From positions 1-64,000 of the forward strand of contig JAGTJM010000029.1 in NCBI GenBank assembly GCA_020747015.1: 64,000 nucleotides of DNA. The letters run 5' to 3'. Below the pieces are notes generated by a model. The model was not told the DNA's origin and did no database searches. It saw only the letters and a list, made by a program, of their open reading frames with translations. The DNA is from Pyrenochaeta sp. MPI-SDFR-AT-0127. Taxonomy: Eukaryota > Ascomycota > Dothideomycetes > Pleosporales > Cucurbitariaceae. The position numbers and the translations under genes are program-made. This document shows, piece by piece, positions 22,102 to 34,800 of this stretch; positions within the stretch are counted from its first letter, which is position 1, and each line of letters starts with the position of its first letter.

Positions 22102-23457
22102 CCTGCAGGCGCAACAACAACCGGGTAGACAGAGAACAGTATTTTCAGCTCGACATGCTTCGATCGCTGGAAAACAAGATGAATGAGGGAACAGAGGCTA
22201 ATCGGATGAGGATGCTTGAAAATGGTGGTCCGGTGTTGGAGAAGGCGTCGTAAGCGTGCTGCTTATTTTGACGTGTTGCCGCAATTGCAATGAGGCCAAT
22301 AAGATATGGCGACAGTACCCCTCACCAATCTGCACGACGCTCACAGCCACTCCTAAACAACAAGTGTTCTCCAAGGCTGATGATGCCCCGCAGAATGCAT
22401 AGCTTTACGTCATCGAGTTTCTCAATCACGTTTTTCCTCTAGAAGTGTACACATCACGCTAACAAAGTAGCCGCAACAACGCGGTCCATATGGCCACAAG
22501 CTGATGGTAACTATTGAAAGAGGTTTTTGTACCTCGACGAGTTATATGCATTTTAAAACAACACAAACGTTTGGACCAGCCATGACTTTAAGCGCTCTTC
22601 ATAACTTCCTTCCATGGACAATGTACAACTCGGCGAGCATACCTAGACAACATAGATAGCAGGACTGCGATCATAATAAAGCAAAACAAGTAATTTCAAA
22701 TTAAATCGACTTAGAATGACGCTCCTCCATGACACGTTCTGCTACGCGCTATACATGAACCAAGAATCAGCCTATATTTCGCCTCTACTTAGACTAAATA
22801 GCCTAAGATACAAGCACACAGCATCATCCCAGTTCCGTGGCAGCGATCCAGGCTTCTTCATATCTTACTGAGGATCCCAATCAGCCTCTGACACAATCAG
22901 ATCCTCGAATTCCATGGCTAGCAAGCTGCAAAGGAACCTAATAATAATGCAAACTTAGCAGAAGGTTCAACACACCACCATTCTCGAGCGACGCGGTGTC
23001 GACCTAGCCGTGGTACGTTGTTGTAGGTGTATCCTGTTGCTAATAATTTCTCGTATTGCTGCCTAGGAAGAGCATGATGACAAGGCTGTGGCAGCTAGAG
23101 ACGCAACTCATACATCAGGCAGATGATTTGCGAACAAATAAGACATCAAGAAAACATAGAAAATCGATATTCACTTTGTGAGATTGCGGGAGCTAACGGA
23201 TTAGAAAAAGAAAAATGTGCTTGAGGTATTGTAGAACAAAAGCGAATGTCATAGTAGTACATATGAATACTGGAAATCTAATAAATATCGCCGACTGTGA
23301 TTCGCTCTTTAGATGAAACGGGAGTAACGCCTTTTCGGCGTCTGTTTTCGAGAGTGACCAGACAAAAACGCATGAAAACTCCTCATCAAACGTCCAACTC
23401 TGATACAAATACAATTTTGGGTCTCAAATTCACTTCGCTGCTGTGTTGAATGAGTAT
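22102..23457. other. Intergenic region
   Basis: About 1.35 kb between the vWA/trypsin-like gene start and the 3' end of the Zn2Cys6 gene. No coding pattern, repeat or RNA gene is seen. It should hold the promoter of the former and the 3' UTR of the latter. Confidence 0.45.
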
Positions 23458-26369
23458 CTAGAAACCATTGTAGCCAGGCTGGAGATTGGTATCTGTAGGA
23501 TAACTCCATATTGCCATCGAGTCTGGAATGAAGAGAGCGGAAAGATCGGCATCAGAGCCCGTCCCAAGATCAAATTGCGTGAAGTCAAAGTTGAGATCGA
23601 AGTTCTGCTGCTGGAGGCCAATCATATCGGGAGTCTGCCCTGGCATGCCTGGGTACCAGCTGTGCTGCGTTGGTTGCTGAGTATGCTGAGCGTGTGCTTG
23701 GAGAGCAGCTTGAGCCTGTTGCTGGGAGCGAGAGCGGGACTGGGTCTGTTGCTGCTGTGATGGTGTCGAATTGCTGCTCCCCATTGCTACCTCAGAGAGA
23801 AGATGAAGTGGTGTCTGATTGGTGGACGGGTGTTGTGACGGAGGGTTAGGTCCTGGGGTAGCAGTCTGGCTAGATTCGTAGTCTGCGTCTGGCTGATCTT
23901 GCCTTGCGGAGCCTTCCTTGATTTGGGCAAAGCGTTCTTGAAGACGTTTTGCAACGAAGTAAAATTTCCCGTGAGGCGACTGAGAGTCGCGTGACACGAT
24001 CGCGTTGAACATGGCAACTAAACGCTCAGTGTACGTCTCGATTTCCAGATCTTCTATCTTGATGATGCTGCTGACTTCTCCGGAGCTATTCACTGACACC
24101 CACATTTTCATAAGACAAACTATGGCATAAATAGCTCGAACACCTGGAAGAGATTAGTTAGATATTCAGGAGGATGGCAAGCAACACATACAGAAAATTA
24201 CTGGTAGTGTCAGCAAGATGTCGAGCTGTATACTTAATATCGTATCTAAGATGCCGTGTGTTGCAGTGAGACATTCGCCTAAAGCGCCAATGTGCGCTGG
24301 GCCGATGGGAACATCCTTCTTCGCCCCGGGGGAGGAGAGTGACTCGGAGACAAAAGGCGGTTGAAAATCTGCGGCACTCTGGCTTTGGTGAAGAGCAATC
24401 TCATGAAGATAAAGGTTTGTTACATGCTCCGCGAGCTGTAGAGTCGCTGTAATGCTGTTAGTTCTTGCACAGAGTACCTTGAAGTCTGACATACGATCGA
24501 CTTCACCCAATTTCGCATTCTCGTCCCTCAGCTGCTGCAGTTCGTTTTCAAATATTTTCAGTGCGTAGATAACCTTGGGCTCAGATATGGCCACCTCCAT
24601 GGAAGGGTCGTCCATGCAAAACTGTACTGATATGTTTTCTCCGATATGCGCCATCTTTACTTGTTGGCAAAGCAGCTTATCCGACGGAAGCGCATCGGGC
24701 GACGTCTCCAGGATCTTCACACTCTCCTCCATGTATTTGGTCCAGCGCAAGAGGATGGGTCGTCGGAGAACCATTGTGATACTCATGCAGAGGTAGTAGC
24801 AGACAAGAAACGTCCGTCGTGCCTCAATGCTGCTTGAGTTGGGGTGATACCTACGGAATGGACCTATGGAGAGTTTCATGACATTGGGTGTTGATTTTCT
24901 CCCCAGTCCAAGGTCGAGAGCCATAACAGCAGCACAATTGACCATCATGTAAAAGTTGTGTTGTTCAAAGTGAAGAGGCGGTCGGTACCACAGCACGGCT
25001 ACCTGCAGGGCTTGCACAATCTCCAGGGACTTCTCGCCGTTGCGCCAGATTATATCTGCAAGCTGGTCTTTGAGTAACCTTGTCAGTTCCCGCTGAACCT
25101 CTTGCGAGACCAGTTGCTCTGCACTTCCATGTGATGATCCGGATAGCAACGACAGGAACAGAAGAGGCTTCTTTTCCCGGATCTCGCGAGCTGTCGTTCC
25201 AGGAGGAAAGGGAACTGCGGGAAAATGGGGGCAGATTTCATTGACGTAACGCAAAAAGACGCGCTCGGCAATATCTGGACTCATCAGATTGTCGATCAGG
25301 GTATTGATATGCGAATGGTCGGTGTGGAGTTTGCTCTTGCCAGAGCGCTTCATCTCAGGGTGTTCGGCCAGGTCACGATGAATGGCGTCCATGTCCTCGG
25401 ACATTGACTGTTCAATATCAGCGATGCTCGGCCCAGATGTTAGATGACGAGACTTACGGCATGACCTTCACCCAGTTTTCTCCGCTTGGGCTCTGGACCT
25501 CGCTGGATGTTCTGCGCAGGGCCATAGCCGGGTGGAATCTCAGGGTACTTGTTGGCCGTGGGGTTGGACCAGTCATGGTTGACAGAGCCCAAGCGAAAAG
25601 AGCCCTCGGGCATCGTCATAGAAGGAGGATTGTTGCCCTCATACTGCGGTATGCCTCCATAGTGCTTGATTTCTGATGGTCCTCCTGCTTTTTGGGCATG
25701 CAGAGTGGCCGTCAGCGCATCAATCTTGCGCTCGAGCTCTGCGACCCGACTGTCGGCTTTTTTCTGGCGCTTACGGGTTGGCGGAGTGGTGACGCTGGAC
25801 ACAATTAGCCATGACATTGCCAGACTTCATTGAGCTTGTACGCACCATGGGCGGCCTGCCTTTGCGCATCGTCTACAGGACTGATCGGGTCGTTCTTGAT
25901 CGCAGCGAACCTGTATGCTGTCAATTGGGATCCAGCAGCACAGCAAGGGTTCGGCGTACCTTCAGCCCGCGACAGGAATCGCATGCTCTTGGGCGCTTGA
26001 AGTCACCTGGCGACTTGGCTGACCCAGACGCCTCAAGTGTGCTGCTCCTGTGTGTCAGCATTCCCTGATATGCGTTTGAAGGCGTGCGGCTGTTGACGCC
26101 CGCAGCACGACGTACCCATCGTGGTCGCCCTCGTCGTCATGCTCGTCCTCGTCCTGCGACGCGTCAGGCCCAGCCGACGATGGCTGCTCGAGCGCGGGAT
26201 CGAGCGCGTTGTTGAGCGGGGCAGGCTGCGATAGCTGCGGGGCCTGGTGTTGTGTTGGCGAAGGGAGGTAGTAGGGCTGCCCAGGGTTGTGCTGCGATGC
26301 AGATGTGTACGACTGGGTGCGCGGCGGCAGTGAAGACGCGAAGAGCCTCGGGTCGATTGGGTCTGCCAT
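23458..26369 (-). CDS. Zn2Cys6 transcription factor
   Basis: Six exons: 26369-26116, 26047-25960, 25910-25846, 25794-25458, 25407-24192 and 24143-23458, giving 881 aa. The binuclear zinc cluster is split over exons 2 to 4: Cys107, 110, 117, 126, 129 and 136 (CDSCRGLKVRC, then SCRRCAKAGRPC; spacing C-x2-C-x6-C-x8-C-x2-C-x6-C). It is followed by a basic linker (TRKRQKKADSRV) and a short coiled coil (ELERKIDALTATLHAQ). The first 84 residues are acidic and disordered. Exon 5 encodes the alpha-helical middle-homology region. The C-terminus is Gln/Ser-rich (QQQQTQSRSRSQQQ) and ends in an acidic/aromatic segment (NFDLNFDFTQFDLG), which looks like an activation domain. The cluster and linker resemble War1-type (weak-acid resistance) regulators of other ascomycetes; that subfamily call is tentative. 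It acts in the nucleus; target genes are unknown. Confidence 0.88.
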
Positions 26370-26796
26370 GCTGCCTGTCTTGTCGAGACTGGGGATTGTC
26401 GGCGTTCGGTGAGTGGTGCTCGCCGCGGGAGCTCTTCTTGTCGGATGTCGGAGCGCCAAGCCGCTCTTTCACCACAGGGAGAGCTAAACACTGCACACGA
26501 TCAAAGAGTTGTCTGGATGCGGCCAGCAACTCAGGTCACACAGGCTTCATCAAGGCGCTTAAGGGGACGCATAGCGAGCCATTGAGTATCTATAGTTGAT
26601 TTGGGATTCGGTCAAAGGGGCTCATTTAATCTAACCAAGCATTGAGCGCCGTACCGAAATCTCTTGGTCGTCGTCAAAGTCATATCATTATCCATTACAT
26701 TAGGTGAACAAATCATCAGTAGCCATGGCTGCTCGAGGCTGAACCCAGGACAATGCAACGGCATCGTGCCCCACCTCCGCCATTCTCATTCATCAC
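26370..26796. other. Intergenic region upstream of the Zn2Cys6 gene
   Basis: This is the promoter and 5' leader of the Zn2Cys6 gene and the 3' flank of the molybdopterin synthase subunit gene. No gene is seen. Confidence 0.45.
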
Positions 26797-27087
26797 TCAG
26801 CCAGAGCTTACAGGCGGGATGATGGCAACCTCGTCACCCTCCTTGATCTCCCTATCGGCGTCCTCTGCATCGTCCTCGCCAACATCCACATACTCCAGAT
26901 TCACAGTAACAGCGCAGCTACTGAGGACCTTTTCCCCAATGCCAGGATACCGCTCTTCCAGCAAAGCGAAGAGCCCGCGGGCTCGTACTGGGGCGGCGAG
27001 GTGTTCGCTGCTTTTGCCCGTAAAAGTCGCAGCAGCCGCAAAGTACAGGATCGAGAAGTGACCCGCAGGTGCTTTGGCTGACGCCAT
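26797..27087 (-). CDS. MOCS2A: Molybdopterin synthase small (sulfur-carrier) subunit
   Basis: A single-exon gene of 96 aa, the normal size for a MoaD/MOCS2A ubiquitin-like sulfur carrier. Visible features are an N-terminal beta-strand (FSILYFAAAATFTG), the helix region with LFALLEERYPG, a strand VTVNLEYVDV, and the C-terminal EGDEVAIIPPVSSG, where the terminal glycine carries the thiocarboxylate. The ending reads SSG rather than the bacterial GG, a form I recall from other fungal MOCS2A/cnxG proteins. With the large subunit (MOCS2B/cnxH, not in this window) it converts precursor Z (cPMP) into molybdopterin in the cytosol, for nitrate reductase, sulfite oxidase and other molybdoenzymes. ATG 27087 is the first ATG of the frame. 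The 5' part overlaps, in another frame, a possible exon of an upstream gene. Confidence 0.88.
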   Translation of the reverse strand: MASAKAPAGHFSILYFAAAATFTGKSSEHLAAPVRARGLFALLEERYPGIGEKVLSSCAVTVNLEYVDVGEDDAEDADREIKEGDEVAIIPPVSSG

Positions 27088-27417
27088 AGAAGACTATTCC
27101 GAGGGTTAGGATCGTGGTGTGAGAATATATGAGGACTGCATAGCGAAAAATTTGAGATCAGGAAAATTGTGTTCCGCAGTCTGCCGCTGATGCGGAGGTC
27201 GGATAATACATGCTATAATTTTAAATGCATCATGGAAACGCTTTGGTGTTGTAAGACGAAGAAGATGCGACATACCTTGAAGCTGTGGTGCTGTGAAGGA
27301 AGAGAAAGCGGGAATGTGCGGCGAAAACATGTGAGTTCGCGCTTGCCTTAGCGTCGCCGCACGGACCGTTCCGTCATTCGCGACTTCCTCTGCTGGACTT
27401 TTTTTGGAAAGCGCCAT
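26918..27417 (-). CDS. Candidate small membrane protein overlapping MOCS2A
   Basis: ATG 27417 opens 47 codons (MALSKKSPAEEVANDG, ending FSSFTAPQLQ) that stop exactly at a strong donor, CAAG|GTATGT, at 27276/27275. Splicing to the GCAG acceptor at 27136 continues in frame into a hydrophobic segment (YSHTTILTLGIVFYGVS) and then runs for 57 codons through the MOCS2A coding region in a different frame, to a stop at 26918; 119 aa in all. The first exon looks like a small mitochondrial or membrane protein, but no family is recognised, and other acceptors are possible. Its ATG is only 29 bp from the divergent ATG of the RNase II gene, so at least one of the two starts may be misplaced. The overlap may be chance. 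Confidence 0.3.
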
Positions 27418-27446
27418 TTGACGGCATCATCTTCATTCACTTTGCT

Positions 27447-30400
27447 ATGCATCCTCGTTCGCTATGGGCTACAGGTGACCTTTGCTGGCGATGCGAATGG
27501 CGCCTCTTGAACCAGCCCCATAATCTGCGTCAGATATACAGTCCCAATCGACTCTCTGCAGTAAAAGTTGCACGACTACCACGGCGAACGCTACATGCCG
27601 CTGCAGTTGTATGGATTGCTCCTATTCTTTTTTTTTATTTCAGGACTACGTGGTTAACCAATTCTAGCACTCTCAACTAGCTCACACACCCGCCGTCACA
27701 CCTCAGGCCTTTGATCCCCTGCTGATTCCTCGTCCTCAAGACCTTCCCATTCGCAAGCACCTGGAGGAGTGGCAACAACAGTTCGGGGGCCCTACAGAGG
27801 AGGTCTTGTTGGCATTCGAGAGGCATCCAGGTCGAGAAGACATACAGAATGGCCTATCAAAGTTGTCCTCGGGTGTCAAAGCGGACGAGAATACCAATAC
27901 AAATGAATGGGCCAAGGCCGAGGCCGATGAAGATGAAGGGTTGATAACTATTGGCCTGTTCCTAAAGCCTGGCGACGTGGTAGAGCTATCGCAGCCTGGC
28001 CGAGAACCCGTGCTTGCCGTCTTTGTTCAACAGCTCGACAACATCAGCCAGTTCTTCTCCGTCAATGGCAGGTGGTGCCACAGCATCCTGTCAAGAGTAG
28101 CTTTCGCCATCACCGGCTGTATCGACCCCGCTCTCCTGCAGCCTCTTCTTCCCTTTATGCCCACGAGCCCTGGCAAAGCCAATCCCAATGGCGAAGTGCA
28201 TGTTCCACTACATCTTGCTGCTGCCGTTAAAAGCACACTTGAACGCATGACAGTCGAAGCTGAGAATATATACCGCACCAATGCTCCAGTCCTCGACACT
28301 GCATATGCGCTCCTTGCTGATCCGGCTCGGACACGTATGATGACATTGACCCAGATCGCGAAGACCTTGCTGGCCCACAATAACCCGACCTGGGTGCCTT
28401 CCCCTGCGGCACTCCTTGCTGTCCGAAAAGCCTTGAATCACAACGAGTTTCGCTTCCGTTCCGATGCTCGCAGTCACCGTCTAACCAATGTATTTGCGAT
28501 TCGACCCAAGACTGATGTACAAGTTGTTGAGACGGTCCATGAATGGATTCGACAGTACCGTGAGCATCTTGCCCTCTCTGCGAATAAGCCCCCAAATTAC
28601 ATAGAGAAACGTACCAAGGGCGCAACTCATGTAATTAACTTCCTCGAGAAAGCTCGCCGACTGGTTGCCAACAGCAGAAAACGTCGAGATCCCAATCCTG
28701 GATATCTCGGACCCAGTAAGACTCGCTTGGACGCGAAGGATGAGTCCTCCAACGTACAAGTCGAGTGGGGAGAGCCCTTTACTAGTGCTGACAAACAGAT
28801 AATCAACTTTCTCCAAGCATGGGTACTCACTGAACAATTCATCGGGATGGCTGGCCTTCATGCTGCTTGTGCAAACTTACTACTTGCAACCGAATGCTAT
28901 GGAGCAGGTGTCATACACAATGGTGGCACAACGTATTCGTCGTTAGTCGAAATGGACCGCGCCACAGGTCTACTATTCCTACAGGAGATTGGGGTGCTTT
29001 CTCCACACGAAAATCGCAGTCTCTATGATGAACAGCTGATGCTTCCCACTGTTTGCCTTTCGCGCAACCTTGAGCTTCTTAATACCAAAGCCGAACTAAT
29101 ACGAAGAAACCCCGACTTTCGAGACTCTATGGCAGATTTACGTCACGACTGGGGGTCTACCACTGTGTTTTGCATCGATGACGCTGGCGCGCATGAAATT
29201 GACGACGGTGTTTCGATTGAAAGGGTCCGAGGTGATGCTTCTGAGTTCTGGATCCATGTTCATGTGGCAAATCCAACCGCATTCTTCGATAAGACTCATA
29301 CACTGTCTGGCCTTGCTGCACATATGACAGAGACTGTCTACACACCCGAAATGACGTTCCCTATGCTACCTACATGGGCCACCCAGGGCTATTTCAGCCT
29401 CGATCGCAACAGGCCGGTCATTACATTCAGTACGAGAATCAGTCGCACAGGCAAAGCACTTGAGACGAAGATCCAACCTGGCATTATTCGAAACATTGTC
29501 AACATCACTCCTTCCGAGGTAATGTCGCTTCTTGGCGAAAAGCCCACAGTCGAAACGCGAAGAATCCTGGTTGGGGGTGAGATACCTTCTGTAGACAATA
29601 GCCGTCCTCCACCAAAACTCACCGTCGATCAAGTACAATGCCTTCGAGACCTTTACACGGCAGCAAAAGCTCTGTGGGAGACGCGCAAAGCAGCTGGAGG
29701 TATAAGATTTGGCACCTCTGCGCCTAATGTGCGCGTGTTTCAAAAGTCGCACCATGCTGGAATGACTTGGAGCCCGCCATCAATCGACCGCTCACGTCTC
29801 ATCGAAGGCGACCCTACGATCGAAGTCACACACCAACTTTCTAAAGGATTTATACAATTCAGCATCAGTCCAAAGAATATTGTAGAGGAGATGATGATGC
29901 TGGCATGTCAGGCAGCAGCGTCCTGGTGCACTGAGAGACACATACCCGTCATGTATAGGGGTACAATTGAGCCACCTACTAGGGACGGTCAATCGATGGA
30001 GCAGCTTAGACCATTGCTCCTCTCTTACTGGGAGAAGTCTGAAGAACCCCCTCTTGAACTGGCCATGCGGTACACGAACTCGTTGGGCAGAGCCATAGCA
30101 CATTATGCACCTTTGCACCACAAGATCATCGGTGTCCCGGGTTATGTCAAAGTAACAAGTCCACTTCGTCGCTTTAGCGACATGATTACCCACTGGCAGA
30201 TTGAGGCCGCCATACGTTACGAAGCACGGTCTGGTAAGAAATTTGATGCGGCCAAAAACGCTACTTCCGCGCGAAGCATCCTACCCTTCTCTCAGCGTCA
30301 AATGCAAGAATCAATATTGACACTCTCACCCCGGGAGCGAATCATCAGCATGACCAAGCAATCTTCAACACTTCGCTGGATCACTATGGCTTTCATGCGT

Positions 30401-30658
30401 GCCTTTCATTACAAAGAGGCCCCTCTTCCAGATGTCTTCAAGTTTTGGGTTCGTAGCGTACCAGATGATATGTCAGGTACATGGAAATACGCCTTAGGTC
30501 ATCTTCCCGAGTACGGCATCCGGGCCAAAATGATAGACCAAGTGCCAGTCCAGGTAGGCGATGTGTGGGAGGTCAAGTTGGACTCTATGCATGTGTTTAG
30601 CGGAAACTTTTACGTAAAGGCTGTTCGCATGCTAAGCCGGGAAGCCGACATGTCATGA
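27447..30658 (+). CDS. Mitochondrial RNase II-family exoribonuclease
   Basis: Two exons, 27447-27608 and 27668-30658, joined in phase 0 across a 59-nt GTATGG..CTAG intron; 1050 aa. Exon 1 is a basic, Arg-rich presequence with a CWRC motif (LCWRCEWRLLNQ), fitting import into mitochondria. The large exon carries the RNB catalytic domain: FCIDDAGAHEIDDGVSIE near residues 553-571 supplies the metal-binding aspartates, GLAAHMTETVYTPEMTFPML follows, and the late VKVTSPLRRFSDMITHWQI near residue 881 is the standard RNB C-terminal motif. Length and presequence match the ascomycete DSS1/MSU1 and CYT-4 group, the 3'-5' exonuclease of the mitochondrial degradosome that turns over and matures mitochondrial RNA. 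The intron acceptor is set by an in-frame TAG immediately before 27668. Confidence 0.88.
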
Positions 30659-31828
30659 ACGGCATTGTGTTCCTGACACTATCAGCTTACGAGGGAGACG
30701 TTCCTGGCCTTAGCAGATCGTTCCTTGCAAGCTCGGGCCCCTTGTAGTAACGAGGCTCTTGAGAGGTTATTGGGGGCTACAAAAAAAGTTTTTTCGCCTC
30801 CGAATTTGAGACGAATGATATATTGTCCTCAGCCGCGATGCTTGGGTCATTCCACATTGTCGGGACTTGCGCTCGAGTTGCACCGCGAACGATCTCGGGT
30901 TCCCACACAAGCGGAACGAGGCGTTGGTGTGACGGCACCGGACGGGAGGCACGGCCAAAGTGTGTAGACCACGATCGGCAACACGCTTGATTTCAAATAA
31001 TCCGGCGATGCCGTAACCGCGCTTTGGCTGCAGATTGAACGATAAGCGGTACGGTAAGTTTGGCTTTTGCAGCGCGAAGTGACGAAAGGTAGCCTGGATC
31101 AGCATGGCACATCAGCATGGGGCCCTGCAAGCCACTCGCAAGCCATAGATACACTAACCACGGGGGACAGTCCAACAAGGGTGCAAATGTCTTGCTGTAA
31201 ATAATGCGTCGCGCGGTCCGTTCTGGAAGCGAATAAACAAAAGCACGGCAAGCGATCCGGTTCGCCGGGCAAGCACATGCGCTATGCTGGGGTGAGGATC
31301 TAGAGGATCGGCCCGTGATGAGTGCGCCAGATCTTTGTGCAGTATCAAGTATCAAGTATTGTTCCGACAGTGCCTTCCTCCGCTTGGCGATATTTTTGTA
31401 CCACAGAGCCATGATTTCTGACGAGGGCTAGCCCACGCACAATGCACCATGACTGATTCGGCAGACCAGATCCCGGCGATGGCCCAGCATACCTGACCGA
31501 CAGCCAACCTCCTCGCCTCTCCTTCCTTCTATTTGGGATCCTAGTCCTGGAAATGAGGCTTCGAATACGCTTCCACTGATCACGGGACCTTGGCTGGGTT
31601 ATCGTCTTTTGGCGGCGTAAGTCCATGTCACATAATTACAGTGGTGGTGCTCAGTCGAAACCACACACTATTCAACTATATGCATTCTTTGACATGAATA
31701 TAAAACCTTCTACATGACCTCGACGCATCTACGCATAGCCTATCACACCCCACGAAACTGACATCCCTCTTTGCGTCTGATCCATGTCAGCCTGCGGCCC
31801 GATTGAATGAACCACTTTGCATCCCACG
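30659..31828. other. Intergenic region
   Basis: About 1.2 kb between two plus-strand genes. Frames on both strands (for example 30993-31412 and 31345-31626, minus) show no domain or codon pattern that I would accept. It presumably contains the promoter of the downstream Zn2Cys6 gene. Confidence 0.45.
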
Positions 31829-34800
31829 ATGTCAGACTTCGCTAGCGAGCGTACACACACGTCTGTTAAGCAGCCTTCCAACATAGGCGACGTCAGCAGG
31901 AGGAAGCAGCAGCCACAGCAAGCGCGTCAGCTCCTCTCTTGCACCAAGTGTAGGGAACGAAAGGTTAAGGTGAGTGTCAAGTCTTAGTTCACAGTATACT
32001 CCCAACGTGCACGTTGAAAGGGCCGACTGCGGATTTCCCGTACTACAGGCCGCATTGTGTGTTAGCCTGACACATATAATAGTGCGATCGTACAAAGCCC
32101 TGCTCAGCATGCTGCGCTCGGGGAGCACCTAAGGATTGCCACTTCATCGCAGAGGGCGGTGATTACACGCCCATTCAACAGTCCTACGAGCTGCGTAAGC
32201 TGCGCACGGAAAATCTTCGTCTTAAGGAAAAGCTGCGCGCCCGCAAAATTCCTATCGAGGATGACGACTCGGATCCTGGGGCTTCTCCAGATTCCCAGCT
32301 TGGTGAAAGGCCTAATTCGTCACAAAAAAGGCGTGGCCCGAAGCAAAAGCGGTTTCAAGGGTCTGAATGGCAGGATAGCCTTTACTTCGGTTCTCCTGGG
32401 TTAGCCAATGTGGTCAATGAAGTGAGCGACACCCCTTTGGCTCTAACTATCCGCGTTAACATATCGAAAGTTTGCCAATTTTAATCTCAATCATGAGTCG
32501 ACCACCCTGGCACACATTATGCCTCGTGGACCAGATATGTACACCCCAAGGAACACGCCTTTATTTCCATTTCCGACCATGTTCCCAGCCAAGCCAAGTG
32601 AATGCGTTCGAGAACTCCTCAGCTGTCTTCCGTCCAAAGGAGAGCTTTTGAACTATTTGGACTCTTTTGAGAAGCGAGTTAACATTTGTTCTTTTCCTCA
32701 TGTGCCCATCGAGATTACAAGGAGCGAGGTAGAGCGCTTTCTATCTGACGCAAAAAACAATGCTCAGATGTGTCCTGACATGCTAGCTCTCCTCTTTGCC
32801 GCCATAGCATTAGGTTCCCAGCATTCTGTGTGGGACAAATCGGGCGAACAGTGGAATGCTGATGTCATGGATGTAGAAATGCAGAGGGGCAACGTTTATA
32901 GTAAGGATCCTGACATTGTTGAAAGCCAGCACTGATGACAGAGCAGTCGCCGCTTCAATGCAAGCCTTACGGCTAGCATCGTTTATGCACAAACCTTCAT
33001 TACTTGGGATACAGGCACTCATCATGATCGGACCCTACTTGACGAATAGTGGCCGTTTTCTGGATGCCTGGACACTCTTTGGCACCACCATTCGATTAGC
33101 GCATGCCATCGGTCTTCATCGCCATCCAAAGTACCTAGATCCTGCTCCTCCCACGCAAAGAGAATGTTCTATCCGGCAGACGCTATGGTGGTGGATGTTG
33201 CATATGGACGAACAGTATTCGATGACTCTTGGTCGCCCGCTCGGAATCAGCGGTATTGGTGACTGTCTATGGCCGCACGAGCTGACCACCAACCCCGCCA
33301 TGTTGCGTTTTGGCGAGTTTGTGAATCATTTTACGGTTCTAGCAAGAAGTGTATTGAGCAGTGACCGGCTAACAAACGGAAAGATCGACGATTTCACAGA
33401 CGGGCTAAGGACCCTTCTCGACACGATGCCACAAACACTGCAATTTGATGACTCTTGGAACCACCCGGAGACAGAAATTCCGGAATGGCCTCTAAGTGCC
33501 ATGGCTGCTGGTTAGTTTGCGAGTTCAATTTGCATGCAAGGTCCAAATGAGGGAAGTATCTAGTCAGAGAGTAAACGCTAACAAGGTACAGTTTATTTTT
33601 GCAAAACACACACCTACATTGTCCTCCTCAATCGCCAGAGGATTGACAAGCATACTATACCAACGCGCCCATTGATTACTATGCCTTCTGCCGCATCCTT
33701 TCAAGCTATAAACCGAGTTCCAGTGTCACACCCATCAACGCCTACCATATCGAAAGGCTTACTCCGTGGCCGACCCCTTGTGATTTCTTCATCCAAGGAC
33801 ATCTTAAGCGCTTTCATATTCTTCTACCGCAGAGTACCAGCAGCGTTGATCGATTGGACCATCGGACAACAGGCTTTCAACTCTTGCATGATCCTCCTGC
33901 TTGACGCAATTGAAATGCGGCAAATCACCGAAGGCGCAATGAAGGCAGAAGTGGCATTTGCAGTGTTCAAAGAATTAGAAATCAATGATGTACACAAGCT
34001 TGCAGGATTAGCCGTTGAGAGAATCAGCTGGGGATTGCGAGAATTACGTCGAGTTGTCGAATTGGAGGCGGATGAACCGAGGACACGAGAACCGCAGGGA
34101 GCACACGCCCATATGCAGGGATCTGATCAAAGTGAAGCGCATGGAGCAGGTCCCGTGGATACGGTCATGGGTAACACTGGGCTGTTGCTTCTCGAAGATC
34201 CAGGTCTACAGGCTTTCGTCCACGAAGATTGGGCTCCAATCGCATGGGCCATACCTGAGGGGCACGCAGCCTCTACGAAAGAGGAAGATCATCATTTCCT
34301 AGGTGGAACTAGACAAAGGGATGGCATGAAGTCAAAGTTGTCAAGCGAAGTCAATGATGGTTTCCGATCTGTGGACATCCTGCAGGGTGTACAGAGATCG
34401 ACGACTATACGATCGGCACCCACACGATACGCGACACCGTCAGAAGAGAATCATCAGCCACACGGTTACACCGCCCCGACATCGCCTACAAGCCTTGGGG
34501 ACATACATTTTGATATGCGAGAGACCTCTATGGCTGGGCTTCGCGAGCGGTTGCCACTCCAGGGGTATTATGGGCTCAACGCACCCAGCGTGATGCATGC
34601 CCATTCACATCAATCGGCACCAGCTATCGAATCCACAAGCAATAGTCAGTGGGAGTACTCAGGCTTCCCAACGACTTCTAGCGCAACTCAAGGCCACGAA
34701 AGTCTACCCCTAACAGCAACTCCAGGCCCACGTCATCATGTCCATTCTATGCAAATGCGACACAACTCCTGCCCCACGCTTCCGCAGGCTACAGCAGACC

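Noticed and set aside
30993..31626. Two overlapping minus-strand frames downstream of the RNase gene
   Set aside because: Arg-rich composition as in chance frames, no conserved motif, no splice sites that extend them sensibly.
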